Positions 1 through 15,000 of a DNA stretch of 28,068 bases are shown here, piece after piece. The position numbers and the translations under genes are program-made. Under the pieces are notes generated by a model. That model saw only the letters and a list, made by a program, of their open reading frames with translations. It made no database searches and was not told the DNA's origin. Origin of the DNA: CAJKWP01 sp964554475 (lineage in GTDB: Bacteria > Bacillota > Clostridia > Christensenellales > UBA1242); contig CAZKOT010000013.1 of NCBI GenBank assembly GCA_964554475.1, positions 1-28,068 of the forward strand, written 5' to 3'. Position 1 is the first letter of the stretch; every line of letters begins with the position of its first letter.

Positions 1-3000
1 ATTTTAATAACAGGGTATAGAATTAATGGTAATTTTTATAAAATTTCATTACCTCAAATTTTTACATTTACTGATAGTCCTAACAATCATAAAATACAAT
101 ATCCACAACCTTGGCATCTTTATGATTTAATGTTCAATGTTTTATCTGGTAACGGTATTAATTTAATAGGGGACGAAATTGTTCACATGGAAATTCCCAT
201 TGAATTTGTAGGATGGGTTTTTAATTTAAAAACAGCTTTTATAAACGATAATGAAGAAGTTCAAGAAATCATAAATCCCTATTCTTCACAGCATCCTATT
301 TCGGACAGTGATTTCATTCCCACAATCAATGTTGTTCCTGATTTAACAGACATCACTGGTTATTACATTTTTTGCACACCGGGCTATTCTGGATTTAGTG
401 TTAAGGCAAATAATGTTGTTCCTATGACAACAATGGGCATTGTTTTTTCATCAAACAAAATCTGGAGACCGGTTTCAATTGATTCACTTCATCCATTTAA
501 AAGTGTTCGTATTTTCACAACAATAAATGGAGAAAGAGTTGATGTTACTGATGATGTTTTGGCCGATAATGTTAGTTTTACGTGGTCATTTACCGACAAC
601 AAATACATTTTAACGTCTTTTGATGATTTTGAAGACGAATCAATTTATGATGTTTATTTTATAATGGAAAAAGTTCCTTACACAGTTACCTTTAAAAGCA
701 ATCCTAATCCTAATGATGATGAAATTAAGTTGTCAATCTTTAAAGATGGAACAACACCAATTAATTTTAACTCCCCATATATTTTTCATTATGACGAGGC
801 ACAATATTTTAAATTTAATGCAAATTATGGTTATTTATTAAGCGACTTAACCATAAAAGGACAAGGGCAAGCAGTTAGAGTAAATAATTTTGTGCCAGAA
901 CCAATAGGCGCACCCTATCCAGATATTTTTCCAAACGTTTTAGAAGATTTATTTGAATTATTTCTTTATTTTTTTGATGATGCTGAAAGTTCTTTTGGAA
1001 CAAAAATTAATATTTCATCTCAAAATTCTCAAGTTGAAATTTTTATTACAACAGTTGCACAGGATGCAATTTTTACCATTGAACACTACTTTCAAGACAT
1101 TTATGACGAAGAACTTTTTGAAAAAATTCTTCCATCTTATCCCGATCAAATTTTAACTCGAAAAACAGATGATATAATTACAAATGTTTTGGGTTACACT
1201 GCCACAGGCTTTGAAAATCAATTAAATGCACTTGTAAGAATTTTTGTGTTTGGGGAGGAAGTAGAACCGCCAGGCAGAAGTCACAAAGTTGTTTGGGATG
1301 GTAGTTTGGTTTTTAAATTTTACTATGAAAGAAATATTTACACTTTAAATTATTTTGCAAATGACGGAACGGGAACAGTTCTACAAACACAAGATTATAA
1401 ACATGATGAACACATTACTGTTACAGATTTAATTCCCACAAGAGATGGTTACACTTTTGGTAGGTGGGATACTAACCCTTCCGGAACCGGTGTTTCTTAT
1501 TCTTCTGGAGTAGTTTTAGAAACAACGAACAATATTAATCTTTATGCAATTTGGGATTATCTTGCTTTTCAAGTTACTTGGAGCGCATTAGATGCTGATG
1601 AAAACTCTTATTTATGGGAAAATAGTTCAGGTTATCTCATTTCTGAAACACAAAAGATTGCAACAAGTGAAGTAACATATGACCAAAAATATAGCTATTT
1701 AGAAGGTGTTCAGTATTCATCTTTAATAAACCCCTCACGTTTAGGTTACGTTTTTAAAGGTTGGTGGACCGAAGACGGCGAAATACAAATTGAGTCAGAC
1801 ACAACGGTAAAAATAACAACCGACACAACATTTTATGCTCATTGGGAAGAAAATGAAGTTACAATATACTTTAATCATAATTTACCAACAGGTGCACCTT
1901 ATGATTTGAGTTTTTCTTCAAAAACAGAAAAGGTTAATCATTATTATGGAGAATTGCCCGAATTTGAAGAATTTGGAGTTACAAGTGCTTTAGAGTTTTT
2001 GGGTTGGTCTTTTACATCAAGCGGAGACATTGAATTAGTAAGTGAATTAACACTTATCCCACTTGATTCTCCTTTAATTATAAATGTTTACGCTCGTTGG
2101 GAATTAAAAAATCCTTCATTTAACACAAATCCATGGAGTTTTGTTGGAACATATACAGGATCACCGCAAAATACGCTTGTTGTTTCAAATGTTACGGGAC
2201 AGCCTTATTTTATTACAAACTATTTTAATTTTATTACCTATTCTTATCAGTGGTATAAAGTTGATGGAGGCACATCAAACCTTCTTTACATGAAAGTTTC
2301 ACCCATATTAAGTTTACAAAATGTTTTAGATAGCGGACAATATTTTTGTAATGTTACAAGTGTTTATGATGGTGTTGAAAAGAGTGCGGATACAGCTGTG
2401 GGTGAAGTTATTATCAATCATTCAATTATTAATGTAACCGTGGCACCCTCATCATTGATTAATGGCAAAATTAACAAAACTTATGATAACACATCTATTG
2501 CAACAGGAATTTCGACTGATAATTTAAGTATTTTAGAGGCATCAGCAGTTTATGACACTCCTGAGGTGGGTGATAACAAAACCGTCACATTTACCGTAAC
2601 TTTCACAAATGAAACTTACACCCTTGCAAACTATGCCGTATATTTCAGTGGCTCACAAGCAACACTTACAGAAATTGGAATTAATCAATATACCTTTACG
2701 GTAAATAATATAGGTAAAATAAACAAACAAGCGGTTACAATTAATATAGGAACTTTAATATGGTATTATACAGCGACTAATGCAAGTTATGATTTTAGTT
2801 GGGATTATCTTGACGAGATGACCGAACAAGAAATTAGATATGTTAGAAGTCATGTCATTACTGGAAGTATTCAAACAACAGATAGTGTTGTTGGGACATA
2901 CACTTTTGGTGGCACAACTTTAGGTTTGATTGCAAATCTTTTAGTTAAACTTGCAAGTGAAGACAAAAGCGCAAATTATAATTTTTCTATTAGTGGAACA

Positions 3001-6000
3001 ATTGTTATTTCAGCGGCAGGGACAGACAAACAATTAGTTGTTGAAAAATATGAAAGTTTAAACAAAACAACAATGACCGAAAATCCATCTTCAATTCAAA
3101 AATTAATCATCAAATATAATGAAGTGGATATTTCTGCAACAAATACTTATTATTTTGGAATTAATAGAATTACAGTAACAAACAATATCGGTTTAACCAA
3201 TGCAATTATTAAAACCGACCCTAATTTTACTGGAAAAATTGTTATAATAGGTGATTACACAACTGTTTCTACTGAAGGAATTCAAACTATTTCTGCTCCT
3301 TATAGATGGCAGAATCAACCATCAGGAACATTAATAGGTGAAAATCAATCTGTGGAATTTGATTTTACACAAATTAGTCAAGGACAAAATTTGCTTATTC
3401 GTGCAAAATTTAGAAACTATGCAGTTTTAAATTATAATGATAGATTAGGTAGCATTACACAAGAAACTGTTTATTACACAGACGAAGGAGAAGAGATTTC
3501 GCATCCTGTTTTGTCAAGTTCGGGCTTAAATTTTGAAAACTGGTGGGTTGACACAACTTACACACAGCAAGCACCAGCAATTTGGCAAGACGGAGTTTTT
3601 GAAAAAACATTTTTTGCAAAATGGAGCGTTAATGATATTTTTATCACTGATTTTTTAAGTGATGGTGTTTCATTAGGTATTATTGCAGATGTTATAATTG
3701 AAAAAAATTACGATGGACAAATTCATCAGCTACAAGCAGTAATTGGAAATATTGATAATAATTTAAGCTATACTTATGAGTGGATTAGAGGACTTTCGCT
3801 TGAAAGTGAAAATGAAATTTACACATATAAGAACGTTATTTCAAAAGAGCTAGTTTTACGTATTTGCGCACAACTTACTTACGAATCAGATTTAGCTCCT
3901 TCTCAAGAAAAACAGTCCCTTATTGATATTAATATTACAGTTAATAAATATGAATTTACTTACAGTGATGTCATTTCAAAAGTTTATGATGGAAATAATA
4001 AAATCACCGATGGAACAAACGATTTTATTGTGGTTGAACTAAACGAAATAAGCGAAAGTTTTAAAATAAAAGGTACATATGCAACAAATCGAGTTGGAGA
4101 AGATATTGTTCTTACAGTAGGCATAGAAAACAACGAGGCGTTTGACATTTCTAATTATGAAATTACAATCACTTCAAGCGGAACAATAATCAAAAAAGAT
4201 ATATTTTTGGCCAATATTGACTCTTATGATGAAAACAACAAAATTTACGATGGTGAGATTTTTACAGCTATTAAAGAAAATGTTAGCTCAAGTGATGTTG
4301 CAATAAATGATATTCTTAATATAACAATAGGAACAACAAGTCAAAATGTTGGACAGTATGTTACAGGCGAACCGACTCCCACGTTAATTATTTTGTCATG
4401 GAATGCTTTTTATGGAGTCGAAAATATTACTAATTGTTATAATTTGGTCTCGATAAGTGGAAGTGCAGAAATATTAAATTTTGAAATTAACACCGAAAAT
4501 ATTATTTTTAATAATGAAACCATTCCTTATGATGGACAAGAGCATTTAATCAATGCAAATTTAGAAAATTTTGGTGAAAGTTTAGCTGAAGATTTTACTC
4601 TTTCTTACTCTTGGTCAGATGGAGAAACTATTTTTGTTTATGAAGATGGTGGACCGATTGATGTTGGAATTTACACAATGTCTTTAGAACTTATTCTTAA
4701 GACAGGAGTGGACCCGCAAAGTTATTCTATCATAGGAGCTAATCCAGTTACTGCCACACTGACAATTTCAGTTAGGGAAATTACAGTTCATTTAAATACT
4801 GTAGATCAAACCTTTTATGGAAAGGGTGTTAAAATTGTTTCTGTTGACACGCAAGTTCCAACACATAGTGTTGTAAATCTTCCTCTTCCAACAGGATATT
4901 ACATTGAGGGAGCAATACAAACTAATTCCGGACTGCCAGGAAATTATTCACAAGTAATAGGAAATCTAGAAAGCACATTAATTGTTAAAAATTTAACCGA
5001 ACAAGATGTGAGTGATAATTTTATAATTACAATTGAAGGAACTATAAAAATTATTCATCAATTTAATATTGTTTATAATAAAGGCAATGAAAATGCAATT
5101 GGAACTATGCCGGTTCATCCTGTTAATTATGGTCAAACAATAACGCTTTACACAAATGGATTTTCAAATTCCGGTTATGTTTTTAATGGATGGGCAACAG
5201 AGGAAAACGGTCCAAAAGTTTATGATCAGTGGCAAGTGGTTACTTTGGTTGATGATGAAGGGGGCGGAATTTTCTATCCTGCTCACGGAGAAACTTTAGA
5301 ACTTTTTGCATTATGGATTGAATTTGGACAAGCACCTATATACGTTGAATTATATTTGCAAAATCTTAATGGGACTTATGATAGTTATTACACTCGTCAA
5401 GAAATAACAGGAACGTGTGGTTATACGGTTGTTTTAGTTCCAAATTACAGCGAAGAGCCTTATATTGAAAATTTTATTTTAAGGTTTTATGATGGCGAAC
5501 CAATTCTTGAAAATCAAGTTGGTGCCGATCAAAGTTTTTCACCTTCAAAAGAGGGCTTCACACTATCACATTACGAAGACAGTGTTTTTGAGGCAATTAT
5601 TCCAACGGATAAGGAAAGCGGGGAAAAATTAAAAATTTTCTTTGAAAGAAATTCTTACAAAATTACCTTTTATCCAAATAATGGAGACCCAAATACATAT
5701 GAACAATTTTATCTTTTTGAAGAAGCTGTAACTGAAGACAAAATTTATTCTTTGGTCCTACACAATTTAATATTGGTTGAACCTACACTTGAAGGACATG
5801 ATTTTGATGGCTGGTTTATTAATTATTCGGAGCCAAACAGTGAAAAGGTCAATTTTGAAACTTATGTTATGCCACCAAATGAAGAGGGGATAATTTTAAC
5901 CGCTCGTTATATTCCTTATGCTAACACAATTTTTAAAATTGAACTTTACAGACAAGAAATAGGTGGAAATTATCCAGAAGAAATTGAAGAGAGTGATTCC

Positions 6001-9000
6001 GACAATATTATGTTTACAGCAGGTTGGACTGACGCTAATGCGATGGTTGAATTTGTTTATAGTGGAGAAGATATTGTTGACGTAAACATAGTTATCACAA
6101 AAGATTTAAACGAAAATGAAATAATTGAACCAAATGAAACAAAAGTGGTTAGTTTAACAAATTTGGTAAACACACTTGGTTTTACAATTATTGAGCATGA
6201 AGATCAGGTTATAAATGGAACAATTTTATTTGATCCAGAAAACCCACTAGTTTTAAAACTTTTTTTTGAGAGAAAACAATTTACTTTAATAAAAAATTTT
6301 CACATTGTTGAAGTTCCAAATGAAACTGCCACCTATTATTATGGAGAAGAAATTATACTTTTAGATGAATTGCCACCAACAGGATTTTTGTTTGATGGGT
6401 GGTGGTATAATTACACCGATGGAACTTATGATGAATTTTGTCATGGTCAAATTACAATAACTAATGATACTACAATTAATGCTAAATGGAAACCGTGCAC
6501 AGACACACAGTTTAATTTAAAAATATATTTACAAAAGCTTGATAGCACTTATGAAGACATTTCACCAAATGTAATTAATTTTAATCCCGAAGGAACAACA
6601 GGTTTTTTTGCAGAATATATTTACGAAGAATATGAAGGAGTTTGGGGTTTTAGTTTGGTTGTTTATTCAGGAATTGACAACACTTATCCACGTTTAAAAA
6701 CATTGCGTCCATTTAACAGCCCTCACTTTATTGAATTTGATATTTCGCAACCAAATGATTATAACACTATAATTTCACCCGATGGCAGTGGATCAATCAC
6801 CGTTTATTTAAAAAGAAATACATATCAAATAAATTATTATATTTATGATGAACTTGACCCAGCAGATGTTACTTTTTCAGAGATTATGTATTATTCCAAT
6901 ATTGAGTACACAAAACCAGCTAATCCGGTAAAAGATGGATATTTGTTTGATGGTTGGTTTTTTGACACAACTTATGCTTTAAACAAAAAAGTTCAGTGGT
7001 CGACATATAAAATTACCAGTGATATAAACATTTATGCAAAATGGAACAGAATATCTGTTAATTGGACATTAAACACCTATTTTGAAAATCCTTATGAAGA
7101 AGATGAATACTTGACAACTTCTTACACATTAGCAAGTGGTGGACTAATTAGTGAAATTATTGACCGTGATTTACCCGTGCAATTTGTTGCAATTGAAGAT
7201 TTAGATGAAGATGACACTTGGGAAATTAATGTTTATGAAAATCAAACAAAAACAACGCTTTTACGAACAGTTTTAATTTCTCATATAGGGTATACATTTA
7301 ATTATCAAGAAATTCTTACTCGTGGATTAGTAATTGAAAAAACAATTTTAGCAGATGGAAGCATGGAAATAGATATTTACTTGTCTGTTAATCCATATAC
7401 TCTTACTATCAATACTTATGAAAACGATGCTCCAATAATTACAAACATTCCTCTTAATTATGGTCAAGCGCCCGACCCCACACCATCTGATCCAACAGGC
7501 GAACGAACAGGATATACTTTTGGCGGTTGGTTTACTGATGCATTATGCACAATTTCATTTACTTTTGAAAACTGGACAATGCCAGATGAAGACAAGTCAA
7601 TTTATGCTAAATGGTATACACAAGGCCCCGTTACTTATCAAGTTATTATTCATAGACAAAAAGCAGACCTTGATTATGCAATAGAATCAATTTATCATTC
7701 ATTTACAGGTGGAAATTATGTTGTAATTGAAGGTTCTGATAGTACTTGGCAGTGGACAATATACACAGATTCATCAAAAACACCCCCCTCGCTTTTTTCT
7801 CAATCTTTTAGTGAACCTGGTTATACTTTTGATTACAGGGGACAAACTCTTGAAGCAGATATTATTGCAGATCTTACTATTAATATATATTTTTTAATAA
7901 ATTCATATACATTTACAATTGTAAATGAACCTGAAGATTATTTGATTGAACCTGTTGAAGGAGTGAATTATCAAGAAATAGAGGTGTATTATAATCAAAA
8001 CCCATACTCGACTTTATATTCGACTCCAAATTTTTCACTATATTCTAACCCTGTTAAAACGGGATATGTTTTTGATGGTTGGTGGGAAAGTTATGATGAT
8101 ATAAATGGATTTTTAAGTCCATATGATGTTTTAGGTTTTAAAATGCCGTCAAGTGATTTCACTGTTTATGCTAAATGGGATAGGGGAATTTCATATTATA
8201 CGCTTTTATATTATTTACAAAGCGCAACTAACGACCAAATCTACACTTTAAATTCTGAACAAACTGATTATAATTCTTCTGTTACCGAAAATTATATGGT
8301 AATTCATGATTACAATACTGATGGAACAAGGGAACTCTGCGTTTATGAAAGTGAAAGTGCATATTTAATTTCTCCGTCGAATCCTCTTGAAGTAGTATTA
8401 TTGGTTGTAGAGGGTTATTCATTTGATTATGATTACTATGTCGAAAATTATATTTTAGATGAACTTGAGGGAGAGCTTACAGCCGACAATTTATTAACTT
8501 TTAATATTTTCATGTCAATTGATTCCTATTTTCTCTATGGTGTTCAAGGAAATGGTCAATCTGATTTGTCACTGCAATTAAAATATGGGCAAGCGGTGGA
8601 TTCTGAAGATGTTTTTGCTGACCCAATTCGAACGGGCTATTCCTTTACCCAATGGTTTAATGATAATGACTGGACTGATGCTTTTGGTTGGGATGATTTT
8701 GTAATGCCTGCAATGAATTATTACATTTATGCTGGTTGGATGCCCATCTCAGGAACAGTTTTTTCAATAGAGTATTATTTGCAAAATGCAAACGGGTCAT
8801 ATAATGCTACACCTTTTAAAACTTCACAGCAAACAGGAACAACCGAAATGTCTTTGGAAGTTAATTTGTCGGGAGAGTTAATTATTAATGGAAATGCCCC
8901 AGAAGCACTTGAAAGTTTTGAGGGTTATTCTTTTGATCCTACTTTTGATTACCAAACAGGAGATCTTGAGGGGGTTATTGCTGGTGACGGGACAACAACT

Positions 9001-12000
9001 TTAAAAGTTCGATATGCAAGAAATGCTTATACTTTAACAATTGATTACAATGACAACGACGTTACTCCTAATTATGTTGAAGAAGATGTTTTATTTGGAA
9101 GTGTTTTCACTGAAACTATTCCATATTTATTAAGAACCGGATATGATTTTAAGGGTTGGTATTACGATGAGGCATGCACACCGGAGAACAAAGCAATTTA
9201 TACAATTAATCTTTTACAACCTACTTTATTTGATTACATCATGCTTCCAAAAAATGTAACACTTTATGCAAAATGGCAACCTCAAACAACAACGTATCAA
9301 GTTTATCACGTACTTGAAGATTTAAATGGAATTTATGATGACAATAATCCTGTTGAAATTCGAACCTATTCGGGTATGGTTGGAACAAATGTAACAGAAG
9401 AAAATGTTACAATATTAACATATTTAGGATTTACTTTTAATGATGTTGAAAGCACATTAAGTGGTGTTGTAGGACCGCTGGGAAGTCTTATCTTATATGC
9501 TTGTTACTCAAGAAATGCTTATAATCTTGTTTTTGATGCTAATGGTGGTAGTGGAAGCATGGATTCACAAGTATATAAATACGGAGAAACCGCTTCACTT
9601 AATTCAAACACTTTCACAAGAGAGGGTTATAACTTTTTGGGATGGATGGAAAAAGCATCCAACTTTGTTGTGGATTATGAAGATGAAGGTAATTATTTCT
9701 TTAATTATAATGAAAATCACACTCTTTTTGCTCTTTGGGAATTAAATACACCGATTGCCACATTGTCTAGTTTAGATTTAACAGTTGAGTATGGTGATAT
9801 CATCACTCTTACGGTTAATGCACCTCATAACGCTGATGTGGATTACTCTTTTAAGTGGTATCGAAATGATGAATTGTTTTCAATTGGAACACCTGGAACT
9901 TTTGAGTATGAAAATTTACTTAATTTAACCGAAATAGGTCAATCAGGGACGTATTATGTTATTGTTACTTTTACATCAACTGAAACAACAGGTGTGGCTA
10001 ATAACACTGCAACAACAACATCAAATTCGTTAAGTCCTATTATTTCAAAAAGAAGCGTCATTGTTGATTTTAGTATTGCAAGTGAGTATGTTTATAACAC
10101 AGCGCCACAAAGTCCGCTTTTTTCGATAATATATTTGGGTGGCAATCCATCAAGACTGGATGTTTCATTACCACACTTGGTTGCAACTTATTTCTTAAGT
10201 GGAATAGAAGTTACGTCAGCAATTTCAGTTGGAACTTACACTTTAACGGTTTCACTTTGGGATAGCATAAATTTTGAAATAACGGGAAGTGATTCTTGCT
10301 CTTTTGCGATTGAGCAACTTTCGTGGGATATTTCATCATTTTTAACAGAAGGATTTTTCTTTAAAATTTACCCCACAATTCCCGATCCTTCATTAAGTAG
10401 CACCTTTATTCATCCAATTACAGGTGAACAAATATTAATTAATTTTGTAAGAGAAACAGGAGAAAATGTTGGTTATTATGATTTGGTGATAGACAGTTAT
10501 AACAATCCAAATTATGATATTATACTTTTAGAAGAAAATAACGGTTTTCAAATAATTGCGTCAAGTTCAATAACAGCACAGTTAAGTTTTGTTGACCCAT
10601 TACTTTTAACAAAGATATATGATGGTGAAAAAGTTGATCTTGAAAACATTGCTTTTTCAATTTCCAATCTAGAACTTTCTTATGAGGGAATGTTTGGCGT
10701 GATTGAAAGTGTTGAGTTTACCATTGTAAACAATTCAAAAAATGTTGGAAGTTATGAAATTATTCTTGAAAGTTGCACATGTTTAATTTTTGAAAATGTT
10801 GAACTCGATCAAACTTACTATTTTACAATTACCCCTGCAATAATAAACTATGTTGCCATAGAAAACATTTCAAAAACATACGATGAAAACAATATTTTTG
10901 TTGCACAGTCCGGAGTACATTATGAAGGTGTTCTTCCTTTTGACGATTCTAAAGTAACAGTTTTTGCATTTTTTGATAATGCTAATGTGGGAAATAATAA
11001 AGCTTTAACCTTCTCTTTAAGCTTGGGAGGAGAGAGTTCGAATTATCAACTTTCTTCAGACTTTCTAATTCAAGTAGGTAGCATAACAGTAAGACATGTT
11101 AAAATTGTACCAACTTCACCATTAAGTTATATTTATGGAGAATTTACCACTTCCAGTGTAATTTCATTTAATATTTTGGGTTTAAATGATGGAGGAAATT
11201 ATAATTTAATTGTTGATAATTCCCAATTTTCGGGAGACATAAGAATTGATCTTATAGTTGGATTTACAAAATACATTGTTGGGATTTATGATATTGTTAG
11301 TGATTTGTCAGTTATTACCTCTAATTATATTATTGATAATGTTTCAGGTGGCTTGGTTATATCAGATGATGAGATAAACCCTCTACAAATAACAATCATT
11401 ACAAGGCAATTGTCCATAACTGCAAACTGGGATAAATATTATGATGGAAATAATAATGTTATCTCACTTATAACCTTAAACGGAGTTTTAGATGATGATG
11501 TTGTTACCGTTGTAGCAAGTTATGATAGTGCTGAAGTTGGCTTACGAACGATAACGATTTCTCTTAATGGGGTTGACAGTGTTAATTATGCTTTGGCAAT
11601 TTCAACAGCAAACGGTAGTATTTATAATAAAAACGTTACTGCAATTTTGGATTACAATTTCCCGACCGGTAGCACACATTCAATTGGTGCACCAACTTAT
11701 TTAACATTTATTTACAACCGGACAATATACGAAAGTGGGATTGTTAGTCTTCCTTTCCCAACAGCAACGGGCTACGGTTTTCAAGGTTGGTTTGATACTC
11801 CGTCAGGAACAGGAAATCAATTTTTGGTTTCAACACAAATCGACGCTTTAAACTGGGGAGTTGCAGAGGAAAAAACCCTTTATGCAAGATGGGCAGAAGG
11901 TACGGTAACATTATCAGTTGGGGCAATAACAAAATCTCTTGAATTTCCACATGTTGTTTTTGACGGTGAAAATTTAACAACAATTCCAAGCGGAACTCTT

Positions 12001-15000
12001 GAATATAGTTTTAATGGAACGGACTTCTTTATTCTTGAAAATATTACAACAGAAATAAACATGGGCGAGACAATTTATATTAGGGCAACAAATAAAGCAA
12101 ATTATGAATTTGATGGATGGTTTGCTTCATCAGAATATGGGAATGATGAATTGACCACAATTGACAATATTGTCGTTAATGAAGAATTAATTTCAATACT
12201 TATGGTTTCTAATTGTTCCCTTTTTGCAAGATTTAAATTAAACACAAATAATATTACTTTAAACTTTAATGCCGATGGAGAATCAATAACACTCTTGGGA
12301 GAATTTTTAAACTGGGATGTTGTTTTTGAAAATGAAAAACACAGCGAAATTTCAAAATATTTTGATTACAACACAAACATTACTTTACCTTCTGCAACTT
12401 CAATTTTAAGAAAAGGATGGACTTTATTAAATTGGACAACTAATGACGACGGAACGGGTGATTCTTATGATTTTAATGAAGAGTTTAATCTTTCAACCGA
12501 CTTTGTTCTTTATGCAAATTGGGAAGTGAAAACTTTTACATCAACTTTTGTTGCTGCAACCGGTCCATTAGAAGAATTAGTTTTGATCAATGGAGATAGG
12601 GGAGCATTTCCAACAATGGGTGGAGATGAAAGTTTTGAACAGGAAAGTTTTGATATTAATTTCGCACAAACATTTACAAATATTTTTGCAATAATTGAAA
12701 CTCCCGAAAGGTTGCGTTTTGATTTTGCTGGATGGTTTGACAGTGATGGAAATGAAATTACATCTTTAACATCTTTTATTTGGGATGAAAACAAAACTTT
12801 TTATGCTAAATGGACTGAACAAACATTCACTGCTCAAATTACTGTAAATGCTTTGGATGGAGGAAGTGTTTCAATTATTTCAACTGTTGGAATTTTATCG
12901 GTTTTAAGAGAAGTTAATGAAGGACAAGAAAACATTACAATTAATTTACTTGCAAGTGCAATTTTAACCCTTCAAATTGTTTCGAATGAGGGTTATGTCT
13001 TAAATTTCTCAAATTCCTTAATTACAGATGTTGATTGCTTGCAAACGGGGAATTTAAATGATAATCCGAGTGTGGTTTCAATTTCACGTTTTGCGACCAA
13101 CTTTGAATTAGAAATTTTGTTCGGGGCGCTTTTACATGAGATTCAAATAACAGTTAATGATTCAACAATGGGCAGTGTTACTCCTTTAATACAAAACCAA
13201 ATAATTGAAAGTCTGCAAGCGGAGTATGAGGAATATCCTCAAGGTTTTGAAGAGCGTCCGTCTGGAACTTTTGAAAACGGAATTTGGACTATTTTTGTCT
13301 TTACTTCTGAAAAACTTGATTTAACATTCACTGAAGAAATAGGTTATGAGTTTAAGGGCTTCAACGCATCTAATGAAGAAATTAGATATTCCTTTGATGA
13401 ACTTAACAAAATAATAACATTCGAAAACTTTATAACAAGTTCTCAAATTCAAATTAATTTTGCCGAAGAAGAAAATTTTATTAGAGTGAGAATAGGAAAT
13501 GATGTTTCTGACATAAATATTGACAACACAAATATGGGTAGTTTTACTTTCAGTATCGACGAAGGTGAGATAATTAGTGGCGGAAATGACTATATTATTC
13601 CAATTAAAACGGGACAAGAATTAACCATTACGGTAAACTCAAATTATGGATATATTTTAAGCGAAACGGGTTGGTATTTTAATAAAACTGACGAAAATGG
13701 AAATGATGGTTTGTTTGAAAAAACAGGTAATCAAATTATCTTTAGTGGATTTGATTGTGATGGAGAAATTTTAATTCCTTTCACAAGAGAACTTTTCACT
13801 TTTGAATTAAAGTTTGCTTGTTATAGGGATGGAGTGTTTGATGAAATCACGACGGGAGTGGAAGATTATTTAAATGTTACAATGACCGCGGCTGATGAAG
13901 TTTTAGAAAACACATATTATTTCTATGAACGTATTGTTGAAATTAATGCTGTTGCAAACCTTTCAAATGGTTATATTTTCCATGGATTTTTTACTCAACT
14001 TTCTGCAGCTAATTTGATTGATTTAAGCACTAATTACGAGCACCAAGTAAATGAAAATACTATTATTTATGCCGTTGTAAAACTGGTTGAATACACGGTT
14101 ACATATGAAATAAATGGAGTAAATGGTTGGTTTAATCTTGATAGTTATTCTTTGAAAGTCAAACATGGCGAAGACAGCATTCTTGTGACACTAACAGTTG
14201 AGTTGGGTTTCAATTTTGAAGGATGGGAAATTTATGATGAGATTATAGGATGGTTATCTTATCCCGAATTGTTAGACCATGACGATAATGAATTGACAAG
14301 AATTGAAAGAAATGTTACTCAAAACTTGAGAATTAGAGCAAACGTTTCCACCACTTCTGTTACAATAACATTTGATTCAAAATGCATTGCATACATTGAT
14401 GCAGGTGGAGTTCATTATGACGAAATGACAAGTGCAATCGGCACTATAAGAGATTTTGAACAAACAATTCCTGAAGGGTTAATTACTTTTGAATTTGATT
14501 CTGAAACGGGTTCTGTCGTTCGTTTAGTTGCAAGTCCTAATCAGGGTTATAGAGTTTATAGTTATGAAATTAGTGATGAAAACTACAGGGCAATAGTTAA
14601 TATAAATCCCTCACTTTCTTATGTTGAATTTTCAAATTTTGTGGGAGATTTTTCGGTTACAGTAATTTTTGAAGCAATTGAAAATGAGTTTGATATTAGA
14701 TTGGTTAATTATGATGGAGATTCTTTCTTTTCCTCAACTGATTATTTGGTTGCAGGTGTTATTGAAGTAATTCCTCCTAGATTACAAACTGGTGTGCTTT
14801 ATGCACCCAGCGCATTTGCAACTGTGCGAACAGAGGAATCATTTAGAATAAATTTCAAAGTTAATCACGGTTTTGAAATTATTGACAATGGCGGTGTTCC
14901 AAAAATTGGTATTCGTTTTGATGATGAAACCTATGTTGACATTACAACAGGGATTGATGTTCAAGATGGTGGTGTGCAGTATGCATATTTAATTAGTCTA

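Noticed and set aside
130..132. ATG at 130 as the start of the giant gene
   Set aside because: The frame is open for 43 codons before it to the window edge and there is no Shine-Dalgarno upstream.
7781..7798. C6 and T6 homopolymers in the giant gene as a phase-variation switch
   Set aside because: Six-base runs are short for slipped-strand variation and the frame is intact; not enough evidence.
12510..13617. Minus-strand open frames of 94 and 98 codons
   Set aside because: They lie antisense within the giant gene, lack ribosome sites and have no recognisable domains; shadows of the coding strand.
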